A stretch of 64,000 nucleotides of DNA from positions 274,234,916 through 274,298,915 of the forward strand of contig NC_066583.1 of NCBI RefSeq assembly GCF_024323335.1, read 5' to 3'. The notes below the pieces were generated by a model. The model was not told the origin of the DNA and did not search any database. It worked only from the letters and a program-made list of their open reading frames with translations. Both the position numbers and the translations under genes were made by a program. Positions within the stretch are counted from its first letter, which is position 1; the number at the start of each line of letters is the position of its first letter. The stretch comes from Lathyrus oleraceus (Eukaryota > Streptophyta > Magnoliopsida > Fabales > Fabaceae). Shown here piece after piece: positions 1 to 15,124 of the stretch.

Positions 1-1489
1 CAAAAAAGAAAAATGATCAAAGGATGGACCTAATCTCATCCATACTTGTATGGGTTCATCTAACATAAGTTATTGATGAACCAATTAGCCTTAGGATATT
101 GAGATGTCATTGGTCAATGAGAGGGATGGAATAGAATAAGATTGCAGATGAAGATGGAGGGGAAATGAGACAAACACAAATTGGTCATAGGATGAATTTT
201 ATCAAATTAAAATCATTCATTCATTTTGGGAGATGAAATGTACATTTCATCAATCCCCTAAATCCAATGATTTTAAACCAACAAAAGTTAAATCAACCTT
301 GACCAATGCCCAAACACATAGTCAAACTTTACAAGTCAATAAAAACGTCTCAACGTAATTTTTACACAATTAAACAATTAAAAAATCAAATTAAAATGCA
401 TTAAATTAAATTATGTTTGATCAAAAACCTAAAATCTCTTCAAAACACCAAATAAATGGCCAAGAGATTTATTATAGGTCAAACAAGGTCAAAGGACCTT
501 GGAGAAAAAATTTCATAATTTTTGAAAAGTTATAAGTATTTTTAAACAATTAAAAATATACAAAAAAACAATTAAATCATGAAAAATATCAATATTGATC
601 CAAAAAATAATTTTAATTCAGAAAATGAAAGAGGAAAATATTTGAAATTTTTTAGTGAGAGTCCCATATTTTTTGGATCAATAATGAAATTAATATGAAT
701 TAATTAAAAACAAGCAATTAAATGGAATATTAAGAAATTCAAAAAAATGTGGACCATCTGATCTCCCTCATTAATTGAGGTGGAAGATCAGATGGTGATA
801 AGCACGCGTTCCACATGTGCCTTGGTCAACTGAGACGCACGCATGTTAATCAAAAGCAACACCCAAGATTAAAACAATTTAAATGGATCTTATGGTTGAG
901 ATGCTTGCCAACACATCGCCGGAGCCAGAGCTCTGGTCTTCTTCTCCGGTGGACCTCACCGGACTGGTCCACCTTCAACAATCACCAAAATGAAACAACA
1001 AGACATGGATTTAATGAAAAATGTCCAGGAGCTCGAATCTGACCTCAATTTTGTCCAATTCCAAGTATATGAAAAGATACAAGGAGTTGAATTTTGAGGA
1101 TCATGAACTGAGTTGTTTCGATTTGACCTCAAAGCAACTCAATCTTGTTGCCTACATTGGTAGGACTTCAGCAAACCAAAAATTAACAAGAATAGTGGAT
1201 AATTGAGAGAGAATCGAAGAGAAGAAGTTGCTGAAATCTCACATTCGAGGAGCTTCAGAATTGCTTGATCTCGCTTCCAATTTGGCTTGACTTGACTTTA
1301 GAAGCTTGCAGAAGATGATTTGAATGGTTAGAAAGCTTGGACTCTTGGAGTTTCAATCCTAAAACAGAAGGAGAATTGAAACTCGGTTTCTCAAGAAACC
1401 TTCAAGATTATCCTTTCAATGGGGTTTGGGGGAGGAGAGGGTCGAAGCTTGGGCAAGAAGGATCTTAGGGTCAAAATTAGGGTCTTACA
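1..1489 (-). mobile_element. Ogre-type LTR, copy A (partial, internally deleted)
   Basis: This is a minus-strand LTR whose 5' end (TGTAAGACC in element sense) lies at 1489. It is homologous to LTR copies B (35652-49479) and C (57140-61838). The 3' part runs off the left edge. Compared with copy B, about 1.5 kb is missing near 1460: the sequence jumps from a position equal to about 47930 straight to one equal to about 49450. The lost part includes the TATA box seen in copy B, so this LTR should have no promoter. It sits inside a plus-strand Ogre-type integrase frame that resumes at 1490. It is either a solo LTR or the 5' LTR of an element lying to the left; the window cannot decide. Its TSD would begin CCATC at 1490. 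Confidence 0.85.
754..795 (-). other. Covarying hairpin in LTR copy A
   Basis: Arms 754-764 and 785-795 are a perfect 11-bp inverted repeat (CCATCTGATCT with AGATCAGATGG). An inner 5-bp stem, CCTCA with TGAGG (766-770 and 776-780), lies in the loop. The equivalent hairpins in copies B and C have different stem bases that still pair. Confidence 0.8.
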
Positions 1490-1966
1490 CCATCATTGTG
1501 TGTCTTTATGGAAGCCAAGTTGACTGAAGTTGAATGGTGTCAGACCAGATATGATCAGTTGAATTTGATCGAAGAGAAAAGGTTGACTGCCATGTGTCAT
1601 GGTCAGTTGTATCAACAAAGAATGAAGTAGGCATTTGATAAGAAGGTCAGGCCTCGTGTGTTTAGAGAAGGTGACCTTGTGCTCAAAAAGATCTTATATT
1701 TCAAACCTGATGCTAGGGGAAAATTGAATCCTAATTATGAAGGCTCATATGTTGTTAAGAGAGCCTTTTCAGGCGGTGCTTTGATTCTTACAACTATGGA
1801 TGGTGAAGAGTTCACTCGTCCTGTGAACGCCGATGCAGCCAAGAAATACTTCGCCTATAAAAGAAAAGAACAGCTCACTAAGTTGAAAACACGAAAGGGC
1901 GACTTAGGCAAAAATGAGCGTCTCGGTGGATTGAAAACCCAAAAGGGCGATTCAGGCAAAAGTTAG
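1490..1966 (+). pseudogene. Ogre/Tat Ty3-gypsy integrase C-terminal end (interrupted)
   Basis: The frame is open from the first base after LTR A except for one TAG at 1628-1630, where homologues have Lys. It encodes the C-terminal part of a Ty3/gypsy integrase of the Tat/Ogre group. Recognisable motifs are EEKRLTAMCHG, FREGDLVLKK, the PNYEGSYVVKRAF block and TTMDGEEFTRPVNAD, followed by two KGDLGK/KGDSGK-like repeats before the stop. The catalytic core is absent because the insertion of LTR A cut the gene; any upstream half would lie left of the window. A related, more damaged version occurs at 23883-24305. Confidence 0.9.
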
Positions 1967-4284
1967 AGACATAAAAATAGAAAATTTATCCCCTAGATTG
2001 AGCCCCCTCCTTGGGGCAATCTAGGCAAAAAATAGGGATTATGGCAAGTAACTGCATTCGTTTGGTCCTGATCATTGGAGCAGTTTTGAGCAAGTCATTC
2101 GGTTTTGATTCGTCATTCTCAACCGAAGCCAAGAGCATAGTGGATATTAAAGTGGGTAGGGAGAGTAGTGATCATTGTATTCAATGTAGCCCTTTTCCAT
2201 GTAAATTACCATTTTTCAATTTTTGTAAAGATCTATGGAGTCTCGTCATTTACAGACTACCATTCTATTAAATAAAATTGAGCTTTTTATCCAATTGTTT
2301 CTACTCTTATTTACTTCAGCTAAAAAATTGAATTTTTCTGATGATAATTTTGAAATAAGTAAAAATCTTTTTTTCTTAAGAATATAAAAGTAAACGATTT
2401 CAGCAAGGAATATCGACAACAGTCTGAAAACAAGTAAGATTTGAAATACAAAGCCTTGTTGGTTATTCCCCCAAGCAGTTTGGTTTGGTGATATTTCCCA
2501 AACGATTCATCACTTATCCCCAGTAGAGTTAAGCTGGTGATCGGCCCCTTTTGCAAGATATTTTCCCAACTGAGTTGCAGGCTCACATCCTTAGCAGTTT
2601 GCCTAGATCCTCCGTGCAGAGTTTTATCTCTTGTTCTCCCTGATAGAGTTCATCGTCAGATATGGCAGTGGTGATTCTGAGCAGTACTTGATTTGGTCCC
2701 CTGCGAGGTTGTCTCCCATTTGATATGGTGTTGACCTAAAATTCCCATATAATTGAATCCTCAGCAGAACTTTTCTCTCTCTCTCTCCCCGGTCAGGATT
2801 AAGTTATTCAGAACCAGTTTATTTGTGTTCATCCCCAGCATTTCATCTCCAGTTGGTGTTTCCATCTTGTTGAGATTAGCCAAGTGTTGGAGTGGTGATT
2901 CAGATCTGTGATATGTGTATCCTTTGTGATTGTTTTGTCAGCATAATCATCAATCATATGCATACACATTCATACATCAGATATTTCATTATGCATTTTT
3001 ATTGTATTTGATTCCTTTATTCTGACCCCCTGCTTCAGTGATATAATTTCTCCATGCAGATTTGACGCGTCTGTCCTCCTTCAATAGTAGAGTGTCATCC
3101 TCTTAAGCAGAAAGAGTTTAAACCTTTCTCATTCCCCACTGAGTTGTTTCCTCGTGGATGATTATTATTTCAGTTTCCTCCCCAATTAATTATTGGAACC
3201 ACTCCCCTTGAGATATATCCTTATTTGGTTGAGTCCTTGCTTGACCGTTTCTTTATAGTTCTTACCTAGATAGATACTTTTGGTCCCTTGAGAGTCTATT
3301 ACCCAGTAACTGGTATTATTCCTCTCGATTTTTGAGTACTTTACTTTTTCCCAATACCCGATATAAGTAATCTACTTCCTTTACTTTTTCCAGCGAATTC
3401 GTTTTCACGTTTCCCCAGGCAGTCTATCCTTGATATGTTCATCCTAACCAATGGCGGATATTCTCCCTTTGTGGTTTTCTATCTAGTAAAAAGATAGTTG
3501 TAATCCCTATTTCATTCCCCAGCGAGTTAATCCTTGATATGGTCATCCTAACTGGTGACGAATTTTCTCCTTTTTGGTATGCTATCCATTAACTGGTAGA
3601 TATAAATCCTACTTCTTCCCTCAAAGTTAATCCTTGATATGTTTATCTTAGTTGAAGGAGAATTTTATCCTCTTTGCGATCTTCTGCTCAGTAACCAGTA
3701 GATGTAAATCCTACTTTCCCCCTGCTAAGTTTATCCTTGATATGTTCATCCTAACAGGTGACGAATATTCTCTTTTTGGTATTCTATCCAGTAACTGATA
3801 GATATAATTCCTATTTCCCTCGGAAGTCTATCCTTGATATGCTCATCCTAACCGATGGCAAATACTCTTCCTCTGAGTCTATCCTTGATATGTTCACTGT
3901 AACCGGTGATGGATATTCTCTCTTTAGTCTTCTGCCTAGTAACCGGTAGTTGTAAATCCTATTTGACCTATTTTTCCCAGCAGGTTGTTCTTACCCAATG
4001 GCCGGTAACGAATACACCTCTTTTTCCTCAGCGAGTCATCCTTGATATGTTTACCCTAACCTGTAACGGATGTCCCTTTGTCAGAGTACATTATCTTCCT
4101 ACCCGGTAACTGGTAAAAGATAATATACTTCTGGTACTCCTGTGTTGAAGATTATTCTTCCCCATTTGAGTTTGAGTGCGTATTTCCTTAGTGATGTTTC
4201 CAATCCCCTGTTTGGTTTGAGTATTTCAGTTTTGTTCTAATCTACTCATTTCCCCTGCAGAGGTTTCCTTATTTGTATTATAAA
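1967..4284 (+). other. 3' untranslated region of plus-strand Ogre-type element
   Basis: This is non-coding sequence downstream of the integrase end. Its first part (about 1990-2300) resembles 24330-24660 in the complete Ogre, including the shared ATCTATGGAGTCTCG block, so both belong to one clade. The rest is T- and C-rich with many short CCCCAGC/AGAGT-like blocks. The 3' LTR that should follow is missing; similarity stops near 4285, where another LTR type begins. Confidence 0.75.
3420..4110 (+). repeat. Degenerate ~100-bp tandem repeats in Ogre-type 3' UTR
   Basis: The core ATCCTTGATATG occurs seven times, near 3427, 3531, 3630, 3732, 3828, 3883 and 4047. Most spacings are 97-103 bp, with one of about 54 and one of about 165. 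Between cores are partial matches to AACCGGTAGTTGTAAAT. The same unit appears on the minus strand at about 62340-63200. Variable tandem repeats in the 3' UTR of Tat/Ogre elements are a known feature and a known source of satellites. Confidence 0.8.
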
Positions 4285-4768
4285 TTGGATTGTGATTATA
4301 TTTTGTGAGAATTATCATACTTGATGATATTATTGTTTACCATCTTATTTCTAATTTTTACCGTTAACATTTGTAAGGTGTATTCTCACCCATTTTTATT
4401 GATGTGGCGTTTGTACTCCTCTCGAGTACAAAAAATCAAGTACTCAGCAGGAGTAGTTTCTTGTGAGTTGGAAGACGGCCTTGGAGGTTGTCTTCGTTTA
4501 TTTTATATTTATCTCTATTTAGTGGGGTTTTATAAGCTCTGATATATAACATCGGGAACGAGGTGTATTATTTGTTTTTGAGTTGGTGTTTGGCGTTTTA
4601 ATTCTTGAGTAATCTCCTTTTAAATAATTATTTTATATTTGATATTTTTTAAGTTTTGTTGTAAAGTTTTTGAAAAATATTCATGAAGCTGCATGATGTG
4701 TTATGAATAACATCATAAGTTGTGAAATTTCTCTTTTATATTAAGAGTCGGGGTTTAGGGTGTTATAT
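4285..4768 (-). mobile_element. Chromovirus-like LTR fragment
   Basis: Read on the minus strand this begins ATATAACACCCTAAACCC near 4768, resembling the LTR-like starts at 49866 (minus) and 50693 (plus). It contains a GTACTC/GAGTAC inverted repeat near 4411-4431. No coding sequence of the element is attached here. The left boundary is approximate, and assignment to Tekay/Del chromoviruses rests only on the shared LTR start and the gag fragment near 50 kb. Confidence 0.45.
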
Positions 4769-6480
<1,712 letters not shown>

Positions 6481-6991
6481 ATACTTGAGTTTTAACCTAA
6501 TATTTAAATAACAATTGAACCCTTAAACTTGATTTATAATTTTGTAACTATAATTTTATAACTACATCAATAAAATTGGTGACCAAAAATATAAAAGTTC
6601 GGATATCCTTCCCACATTCTAAACATGTTGAGGACAACCATAAACAGAGATTAACTACACGTAATTCTTCAGTTACATTTATGTTTGATGTCGTGTTCAC
6701 ATTTAGATGAGACAAAGATTGAGCTCAGTTGACATCATTTTTGTAAAATGATACATCGAACGTAGCCCAAAAATTCCGCTGAACAGAAAAACCATATGCA
6801 GAGGTGTCTACATTTTTAGCACAAGATTATATTCCAACTTTGCATTGCATCTCTAACTTACTTCAAGTGGAAAACTCCAATGTCTGACCCCTACTGACCT
6901 TGTTCCCTTATTTAAGCTGCCGATTTACTTGCAGGTATATTTGCACACGCCAACTAGTACATAGTTTTATAGAAATGCACACGTACACGAC

Positions 6992-7065
<74 letters not shown>

Positions 7066-7595
7066 GTGGCTGTTATGTATAGACGTTATGCAAATATTAC
7101 AGTAAGCACTAAGCTTCACGTACTAGCTCATTCCTATGTATGAATCAATTCTATCTTTTCTATAATTATGTAAACAAACAGATTAAAAGAGTGGGCACAA
7201 AGTCTATTTCATGCTGATACTAAGTGCTAGAATACTCTTTAACGCTCTTTTTTCTTAACACTCTCTCAAACGAATCCGGATCATCTCCAGTGGAATGTTC
7301 GATGCTTTCCATTCTGTTTCCATCCAGCCTATTAACTTAATTTAATAGCATGAAAAAAAAAAGAGTGAAAAATAATTAAAATTAAATCCAACTCTTAATA
7401 TTGTATAGGACAGATGACAGAACCAAAAATGTTGGAGGAAATTTATTTCCCTCTCAAACATCCACTCTTTTATTGACTGAAACATATATAGGTCTTTTCC
7501 TTTGAAAATAGATCTCACATATAAAATGATAGAACTTATTTGTGTTTTATTTGATAAAAAAATTAATGATAAAAAAAGTGTTAAAATGAAAGGGT
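6481..7595. other. Unassigned AT-rich DNA with one (AT)n tract
   Basis: I see no conserved ORF, LTR end or recognisable element. A pure AT microsatellite occupies 6994-7061. The ORF at 7342-7635 on the minus strand has no recognisable motif and is best treated as chance. Confidence 0.6.
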
Positions 7596-7721
7596 TGTTA
7601 GCATTACTAATTGATTGTATAATGATAATTAACATACTATCAGAATTTTTTCAATAATAAAATTTTCAAAACTAAGCTAAAAATAAAATGGACAATTATG
7701 AATGTAGATATTTTTTGTCAG

Positions 7722-7792
<71 letters not shown>

Positions 7793-7825
7793 TACAATAA
7801 TTTATATCTTACTAGTGATGTATCC
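7596..7825. repeat. Left copy of direct repeat flanking copia element
   Basis: The segment begins TGTTAGCATTAC and ends GTGATGTATC, directly abutting the 5' LTR. It contains (TA)n at 7723-7789. It matches 14176-14554 with about four substitutions outside the microsatellite. Confidence 0.9.
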
Positions 7826-8016
7826 GGTAACGGTTTTTTATTTTTATTATAATAAGTAACAATAATAAAAAATCAATTTAACGTGGTCCATAGTTTTGGG
7901 ATTTTGGTTCTGAAAAGGGTGTGATTTATTTTGGTTTGAATATAAATTGATATGACCATTTAATTGGGTGGTAATGAGTTTTAAAGGCTTTAAATTCTTG
8001 AGGGTAGAATCAAGCC

Positions 8017-8024
8017 TATAAATA
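8017..8024 (+). promoter_or_regulatory. TATA box of copia 5' LTR
   Basis: TATAAATA is conserved at 13841-13848 in the 3' LTR. It is the only strong TATA-type motif in this LTR outside the microsatellite. Confidence 0.7.
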
Positions 8025-8207
8025 GTCTTTGGTCCCCAAAGCTTTCTCTCATCGCAAAAGAAATACACCGTCTATATTGAGAGAGCAAGAGCTTGGAAGA
8101 ATCAAAGGCAGTGCACTCACAACACTGCAATAACGGCTGGAGGTAAAACCTCTAATTTTATTTCCGCATTTTATTTTATTGATCTTGTGTTGTCAAGAAC
8201 ATAGGAT

Positions 8208-8343
<136 letters not shown>

Positions 8344-8351
8344 CTAACATT

Positions 8352-8363
8352 TGGTATCAAAGC
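8352..8363 (+). other. Primer-binding site, tRNA-Met type
   Basis: TGGTATCAAAGC lies two bases after the LTR end. The usual copia PBS is TGGTATCAGAGC, complementary to initiator tRNA-Met; one base differs. Confidence 0.85.
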
Positions 8364-8557
8364 CTCTACTGCCTCTGACTTATTTTCGAATGGTTCTTCC
8401 ATATTCGGTATTTTTTTGTGATTTAATTTTGAGTTTTGAATTTTAGAATATTATGTTTCAAAACATATCAAAAGAGTAGATAATTTACTTACGGCATGAA
8501 CAGTAGTCGGGTGAATAGTAATAAAATTATTTTTTTGTTTTTATTTTTCTATTTTTG

Positions 8558-8622
8558 CTATGGCTGGGTATTGAACCCAAGTCTTGATTCATGACATTCA
8601 TGTTATCGCTGAGCTACTTTGT
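8558..8622 (-). other. tRNA-like remnant in copia leader
   Basis: On the minus strand there is a box A-like TAGCTCAGCGATAA, and about 25 bases later a T-arm-like stem and loop (TTGGG, loop TTCAATA, CCCAG) with a box B-like core. The D arm and anticodon arm do not fold well, so this is a decayed tRNA or tRNA-derived sequence, not a functional gene. Confidence 0.35.
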
Positions 8623-9289
8623 TAAACATTTATTTTGATTCTGTTCATATCCATATGATTTCATTTTTACTGATCATTATGCCTTATTATTTAATCTTTG
8701 AATTAAATTTGTGCATAAATTAAAATTGATTTATAATATTATTATTTTGTTAAGCAATTGTATAAGAGATCTTATTTATTTAATTTTATTTTCTCATATA
8801 ATTGAGTTACTATGTCTAGTGATCGTTATAATTTTGATTAATTTGGATTAGCCACAGCATCCTTAAATTAATTGAGATTATTTTTTTAAAGTTTTGAGAT
8901 CACATAAATTATTAGACATAAAATTATAATTAATTATACGTGGTATAATGAATTTTATCCTACATGAATTTTTATTTTATTTGTATGATTAATTGGGATA
9001 AAATGTCAAAATATTTTCATAACTTGCCCACAGGAATTATGAATTGGTACATAATTTGATAGTTTTATCATAAAGTATTAATTTTGGATAGAAAAACAAA
9101 ATTATATCACGCACATAAAGTGTGAGGTTTGAAAAATCTATCGCAATTTATTTTTTAAGTCTTATTACATTAAGATTTAGCCCACAGGTAATTTTTATGT
9201 TGCAAGATTTATTTTATGGTATGTTTATATTGATAATACATACAATTTGGATAATATTTATGCCTCAAATTTTGACATCAATTTTGTTT

Positions 9290-12200
9290 ATGTTTTTAGC
9301 TTCTCAACCTGCTAATTTTTCTGATATCCGATGTGATATTCCTGAGCTCAGAGGAGATAACTATAAGGTGTGGAAGGAAAGAATTCTCCTCCATCTAGGA
9401 TGGATGGACATAGATTATGCTATTAGGAAAGACGAACCACCTGCAATTACAGATGAAAGTACTCCAGCTGCAATCACAATATATGAGCGGTGGGAGAGAT
9501 CCAACCGGCTCAGTGTGATGTTCATTAAGATTAAGGTCACAGGTGGAATACGTGGTTTTGTCGATCAGCATGAGAATGTTTGTGATTTGCTGAAAGCCAT
9601 TGACGATCAGTTCGTCACTTCTAAAAAGGCTTTGGCAAGCACATTAATTATGAAGTTTTCCTCCTACCGACTCACCAGTGTGAAAGGTGTGCGTGAGCAC
9701 ATAATGAAAATGTGTGACATTTCAGCTCAACTTAAGAAACTTGAGGTTGATATGTTTGACTCCTTCCTGGTGCACTATATTTTGAACTCTCTTCCGTCTG
9801 AGTATGGGCATTTCAAGATCTCCTACAATACACATAAAGACAAATGGTCAATCAATGAATTAATGACCATGTGTGTTCAGGAAGAAGAAAGGCTTGTAAT
9901 GGAACAGAGTGAGAGTGCATTGCTGACAAGCACTCGCGGGAAGAACAAAGCTTTCAAAATTGACAAGTCACAAGCCAATCAGAAAGGGAAATTCAAAATA
10001 CCACCGCAAGGTGATATCAAGAAAGAAGTAAAGTGTTACTTCTGTAAAAAGGGAGGACACATGAAGAAGGAATGCCCTGGATTCAAAGAATGGCTTGAGA
10101 AGAAAGGTAATTTATTCTCATTTGTTAGTTATGAATCTAATATGACCGATGTTAATATTAACACCTGGTGGATTGATTCTGGATCAACAATCCATATAAC
10201 AAATTCCTTACAGGGTATGCAAAACCTAAGGAAGCCAGTGGAAAGTGAGCGGACTGTCCTATCAGGAAGCAGGATGGGCTCACATGTGGAAGTTATTGGA
10301 ACTTGCAATTTAATTTTGAATAATAGTTTTGTTTTGAAATTAGAAAGGACCTTTTATGTACCAAGTTTCTCACGAAACTTAATTTCAGTTTCTAGACTTG
10401 TACCTTTTGGATATTCCTTTAATTTTAAAGACACCTTGTTTGAATTATTTTATAATTCGGAATATGTTGGGAATGGTATATTGTCTGATGGTCTTTATCG
10501 TATTAATTTACAAATCGAATCCATTTATAGTTCAATGCATGTTCAAACTGACACTAAGCAGTGTAATATTAATGAGAATTCTTCTATGTTATGGCATCGG
10601 AGATTAGGACATATCTCCATAGAGAGAATTAAAAGGTTAGTAAAAGATGGGGTACTTAATGCTCTATATTTTGCTGACTTTGAAACTTGTGTTGACTGCA
10701 TTAAGGGAAAGCAGACCAACATGTCTAAGAAAGGTGCCAATAGAAGTTCAAGTATATTAGAAATAATTCATACAAACATATGTTGTCCTGATATGGATGC
10801 ACATGGTCAGAAATATTTCATCACTTTTATAGATGATTACTCACAATATATGAATATTTATTTGCTTAACAATAAATATGAAGCATTGGATGCCTTCAAA
10901 GTCTTTAAGGCTGAAGTTGAGAATCAGTGTGGAAAACAAATAAAGATAGTGAGATCAGATCGGGGTGGTGAATACTATGGTAGATACACTGAGAGTGGAC
11001 AAGCACCTGGTCCATTTGCTAAGTTTCTTCAAGAACGTGGGATTGTTGCCCAATGCACCATGCCCGATTCTCCAAAGCAAAATGGTGTTGCAGAAAGAAG
11101 AAACCAAACATTATTGAACATAGTGCGGAGTATGCTTAGGAACTCTAATCTTCCTAAATCATTATGGAATGAAGCACTAAAGACGATTGTGTATATTCTA
11201 AATCGGGTTCCATCCAAGGCTGTCCCAAAGACACCATTTGAGTTATTTAAAGGATGGAAGCCGAGTTTACGACATATGCGCGTTTGGGGATGTCTGTCTG
11301 AGGTGAGGATCTATAACCCACAAGAAAAGAAAATAGATCCGAGGACCATTAGTGGGTATTTCATTGGATATGCCGAAAGGTCTAAAGGTTATAGATTTTA
11401 TTGTCTATCTCATACAACTAGGATTGTGGAGTCAAGAAATGCAAAGTTTCTTGAAAATCATTTGACTAGTGGGAGCGATCAAATCAAAAATTCAATTTCT
11501 GTGCATGATCATATAGAGTATGAACCTTCCACTTCAAGTAATAGATTGGTTACTATTTACAACATCCCTCAAGTTCAAATGGATGTTGATCAACCAATCA
11601 TCGAGACTCCACAAGCTACTGATGATCCAGTAAATCAAGTTGGTCATCAAGATGATGAACAATTATTTGAACAACAAGATCCACAAGAAAATGTTGATCA
11701 AACATTAAGAAGATCTAATAGGACAAGAAAATCAGCTATTCCAAATGATTACATTATGTATCTACAAGAATCTAACTATAATGTTGGAGCTGAGAATGAT
11801 CCTGAGAGCTTTAGACAAGCCATGAGTTGCAAAGAGTCAAATTTGTGGTATGATGCCATGAATAATGAAATGAATTCCATGAAAAACAATGACGTATGGG
11901 ATATTGTAGAGTTACCTAATGGGGTAAAGGTCATTGGTTGTAAGTGGGTCTTTAAAACCAAGAAAGATTCATTAGGCAACATTGAGAGATATAAGGCCAG
12001 ACTCGTTGCTAAGGGATTTACTCAAAAGGAGGGAATTGATTACACTGATACTTTTTCTCCTGTATCTAAGAAAGATTCTCTTCGTGTCATCTTGGCATTA
12101 GTTGCACATTTTGACCTTGAGTTGCATCAAATGGATGTGAAAACAGCCTTTCTTAGTGGTGATTTAGAGGATGAGATTTGTATGAAACAACCTGAAGGTT

Positions 12201-13356
12201 TCTCTTCTAATAGTGGTGAGCATTTGGTTTGCAAGCTTAAGAGATCCATATATGGTTTAAAACAAGCCTCTCTTAAATTCCATGAAATGATATCTTCATT
12301 TGAGTTTATTGAAAACCCCATGGATCAATGTATATACTAGAAGGTCAGTGGGAGTAAAATTTGTTTTCTCATTTTGTATGTTGATGACATACTACTTGCA
12401 ACCAATGATAAGGTTTTCTACATGAGATGAAACAATTCCTCTCTAAAAACTTTGATATGAAGGATATGGGTGAGGCATCTTATGTCATTGGCATTAAGAT
12501 CCACAGAGATAGACTTCGAGGAATTTTGGGTCTATCACAAGAAACCTACATCAATAAAGTTTTAGAGAGATTTAGAATGAAAGATTGTTCACCAAGTGTT
12601 GCACCCATTGTCAAGGGCGATAGATTTAATTTGAATCAATGCCCTAAGAATGATTTTGAGCGGGAACAAATGAAGAACATTCCATATGCTTCTGTTGTTG
12701 GAAGTCTTATGTATGCTCAAGTATGCAGAAGGCCCGACATTGCATTTGTTGTTGGAATCTTAGGAAGATATCAGAGTAATCCAGGTATGGATCACTGGAA
12801 AGCTGCAAAGAAGGTGTTGAGATATCTTAAAGGAATAAAATATTACATGCTAATGTATAGGCAGACGGACAATCTTGATGTGATCGGCTATTCAGACTCC
12901 GACTTTGCTGGTTGTGTTGATTCTTGCAAATCAACATCAGGATATATTTTTAGGATGGCTGATGGAGCTATTTCATAGAGAAGTACTAAGCAAACCTTGG
13001 TTGCTACTTCTACTATGGAAGCCGAGTTTGTCTCCTGTTTTGAGGCTACTTCTCATGATGTATGACTTAAGAGTTTTATTTATGGGCTTAGAATCATGGA
13101 TTCTGTTTCTAAACCTCTGAAGATTTTTTGAAACAATTTAGCAGCTTTCTTTATGGCTAAGAACAATAAAAGTGGAAGTCGAAGCAAGCACATCGACATA
13201 AAGTATTTAGCCATTAGAGAATGAGTTAAAGATAAAATAGTAGTTATTAATCACATTAGTACTGATTTAATGATCGCTGATCCTTTGACTAAGGGCATGC
13301 CACAAATAAAATTTAAGGATCATGTACATAACATGGGACTTGGGTCCTCCTTATGA
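9290..13356 (+). pseudogene. Ty1/copia gag-pol polyprotein (decayed)
   Basis: I take the ATG at 9290 as the start because it is followed by a SQPANFSDI...[11 protein letters not shown] gag N terminus; in-frame codons run upstream to 9122. The order is a gag domain, a CCHC knuckle ([14 protein letters not shown], about 10034), protease (WWIDSGS, about 10167), the HHCC and core domains of integrase, RT with YVDD at 12377-12388, and RNase H ending at 13356. Defects: the first catalytic Asp of integrase appears as Asn (HTNICCP, about 10770); TAG at 12338-12340 just before YVDD; a frameshift near 12415-12425; stops at 12976, 13060 and 13129; a CDN-type RNase H motif altered to stop-NN. The first 3.2 kb is an open frame, so gag and protease could still be translated. 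Confidence 0.93.
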
Positions 13357-13649
13357 TTGTATACATACAATTTATTAATAAAACTCTTATATTATGATGT
13401 TTTCTCACTTTCATGCGCACATCAGTTTGAGAAAATATGTTACATCTGGACCAAGAGTAAACATTGGTTTATTCATCAAGTTAGTTACCACATTACTTAT
13501 ATATACTTGAAAATAGACATGTTGTAATACATAGATGAGACTACTCGCTTTAAGAGGGATTATCTCTATGATTCACATATTTATTTCTTGAGTAAGTTTT
13601 CCATGACTCATTTATGCCAATAATCAGTTCTATGGACCAAGTGGGAGAA

Positions 13650-14554
<905 letters not shown>

Positions 14555-15124
14555 AGTAAGAGGTCGTAAGTATATGATTGTAAATGTGATCTCCAGACCT
14601 AATCTCTTTGATAAGTATTTATAATTCTCTAGACCTAGCAAAGTCTGCAATTGCCTTTTGGTTCTTCCTAGGATTCGGTTAACCTGATCTCGCTTCATCA
14701 CAGATCATGGTATGCGACCTTTTTTTTTCAAGAATCGCTCACGACATGTCTACCTTCTTACATATTGAGCAAGTGATAAATCACCACCTTTCATGTTAGA
14801 ATCTTCCATGTGTTCCACGTGACTACAAGACATTGAGTCAAGGTCGTTGCGATATGTGGGTCTTGGGCTACGATATTTATGACGAACCACGAATCCCAAA
14901 CATGAGGTCTATAAGAGACAAATGGTGAAATGGGAAAACTTAGTAATATCAATAAGATGGTTCATAACTCCCCAAGCATGTAGATTATAAGGGCTAAGTG
15001 GTTAAGGGAAAGAACTTGTTCAAAAATTATTCGACACGTGATGAGTACAACGATTAGCATTCTATGGTCAAACCAATCGCGACGATATAGGAAGGAATTG
15101 TTTCACATCAATTCTTGTCAAACA
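14555..15124. repeat. Degenerate repeat related to 4769-6480
   Basis: It contains an AGGTCGTTG...ATGTGGG block and a GGGCTAAGTGGTTAAG block matching those at 4935-5030 and 5920-5990. No ORF is recognisable. The right end is the insertion site of the Ogre element; the last five bases before it (15125-15129) are its TSD GTTCT. Confidence 0.5.

Noticed and set aside
7342..7635. 97-aa minus-strand ORF in unassigned DNA
   Set aside because: It is AT-rich, of low complexity, has no motif and runs into the flanking repeat; chance is the simplest explanation.
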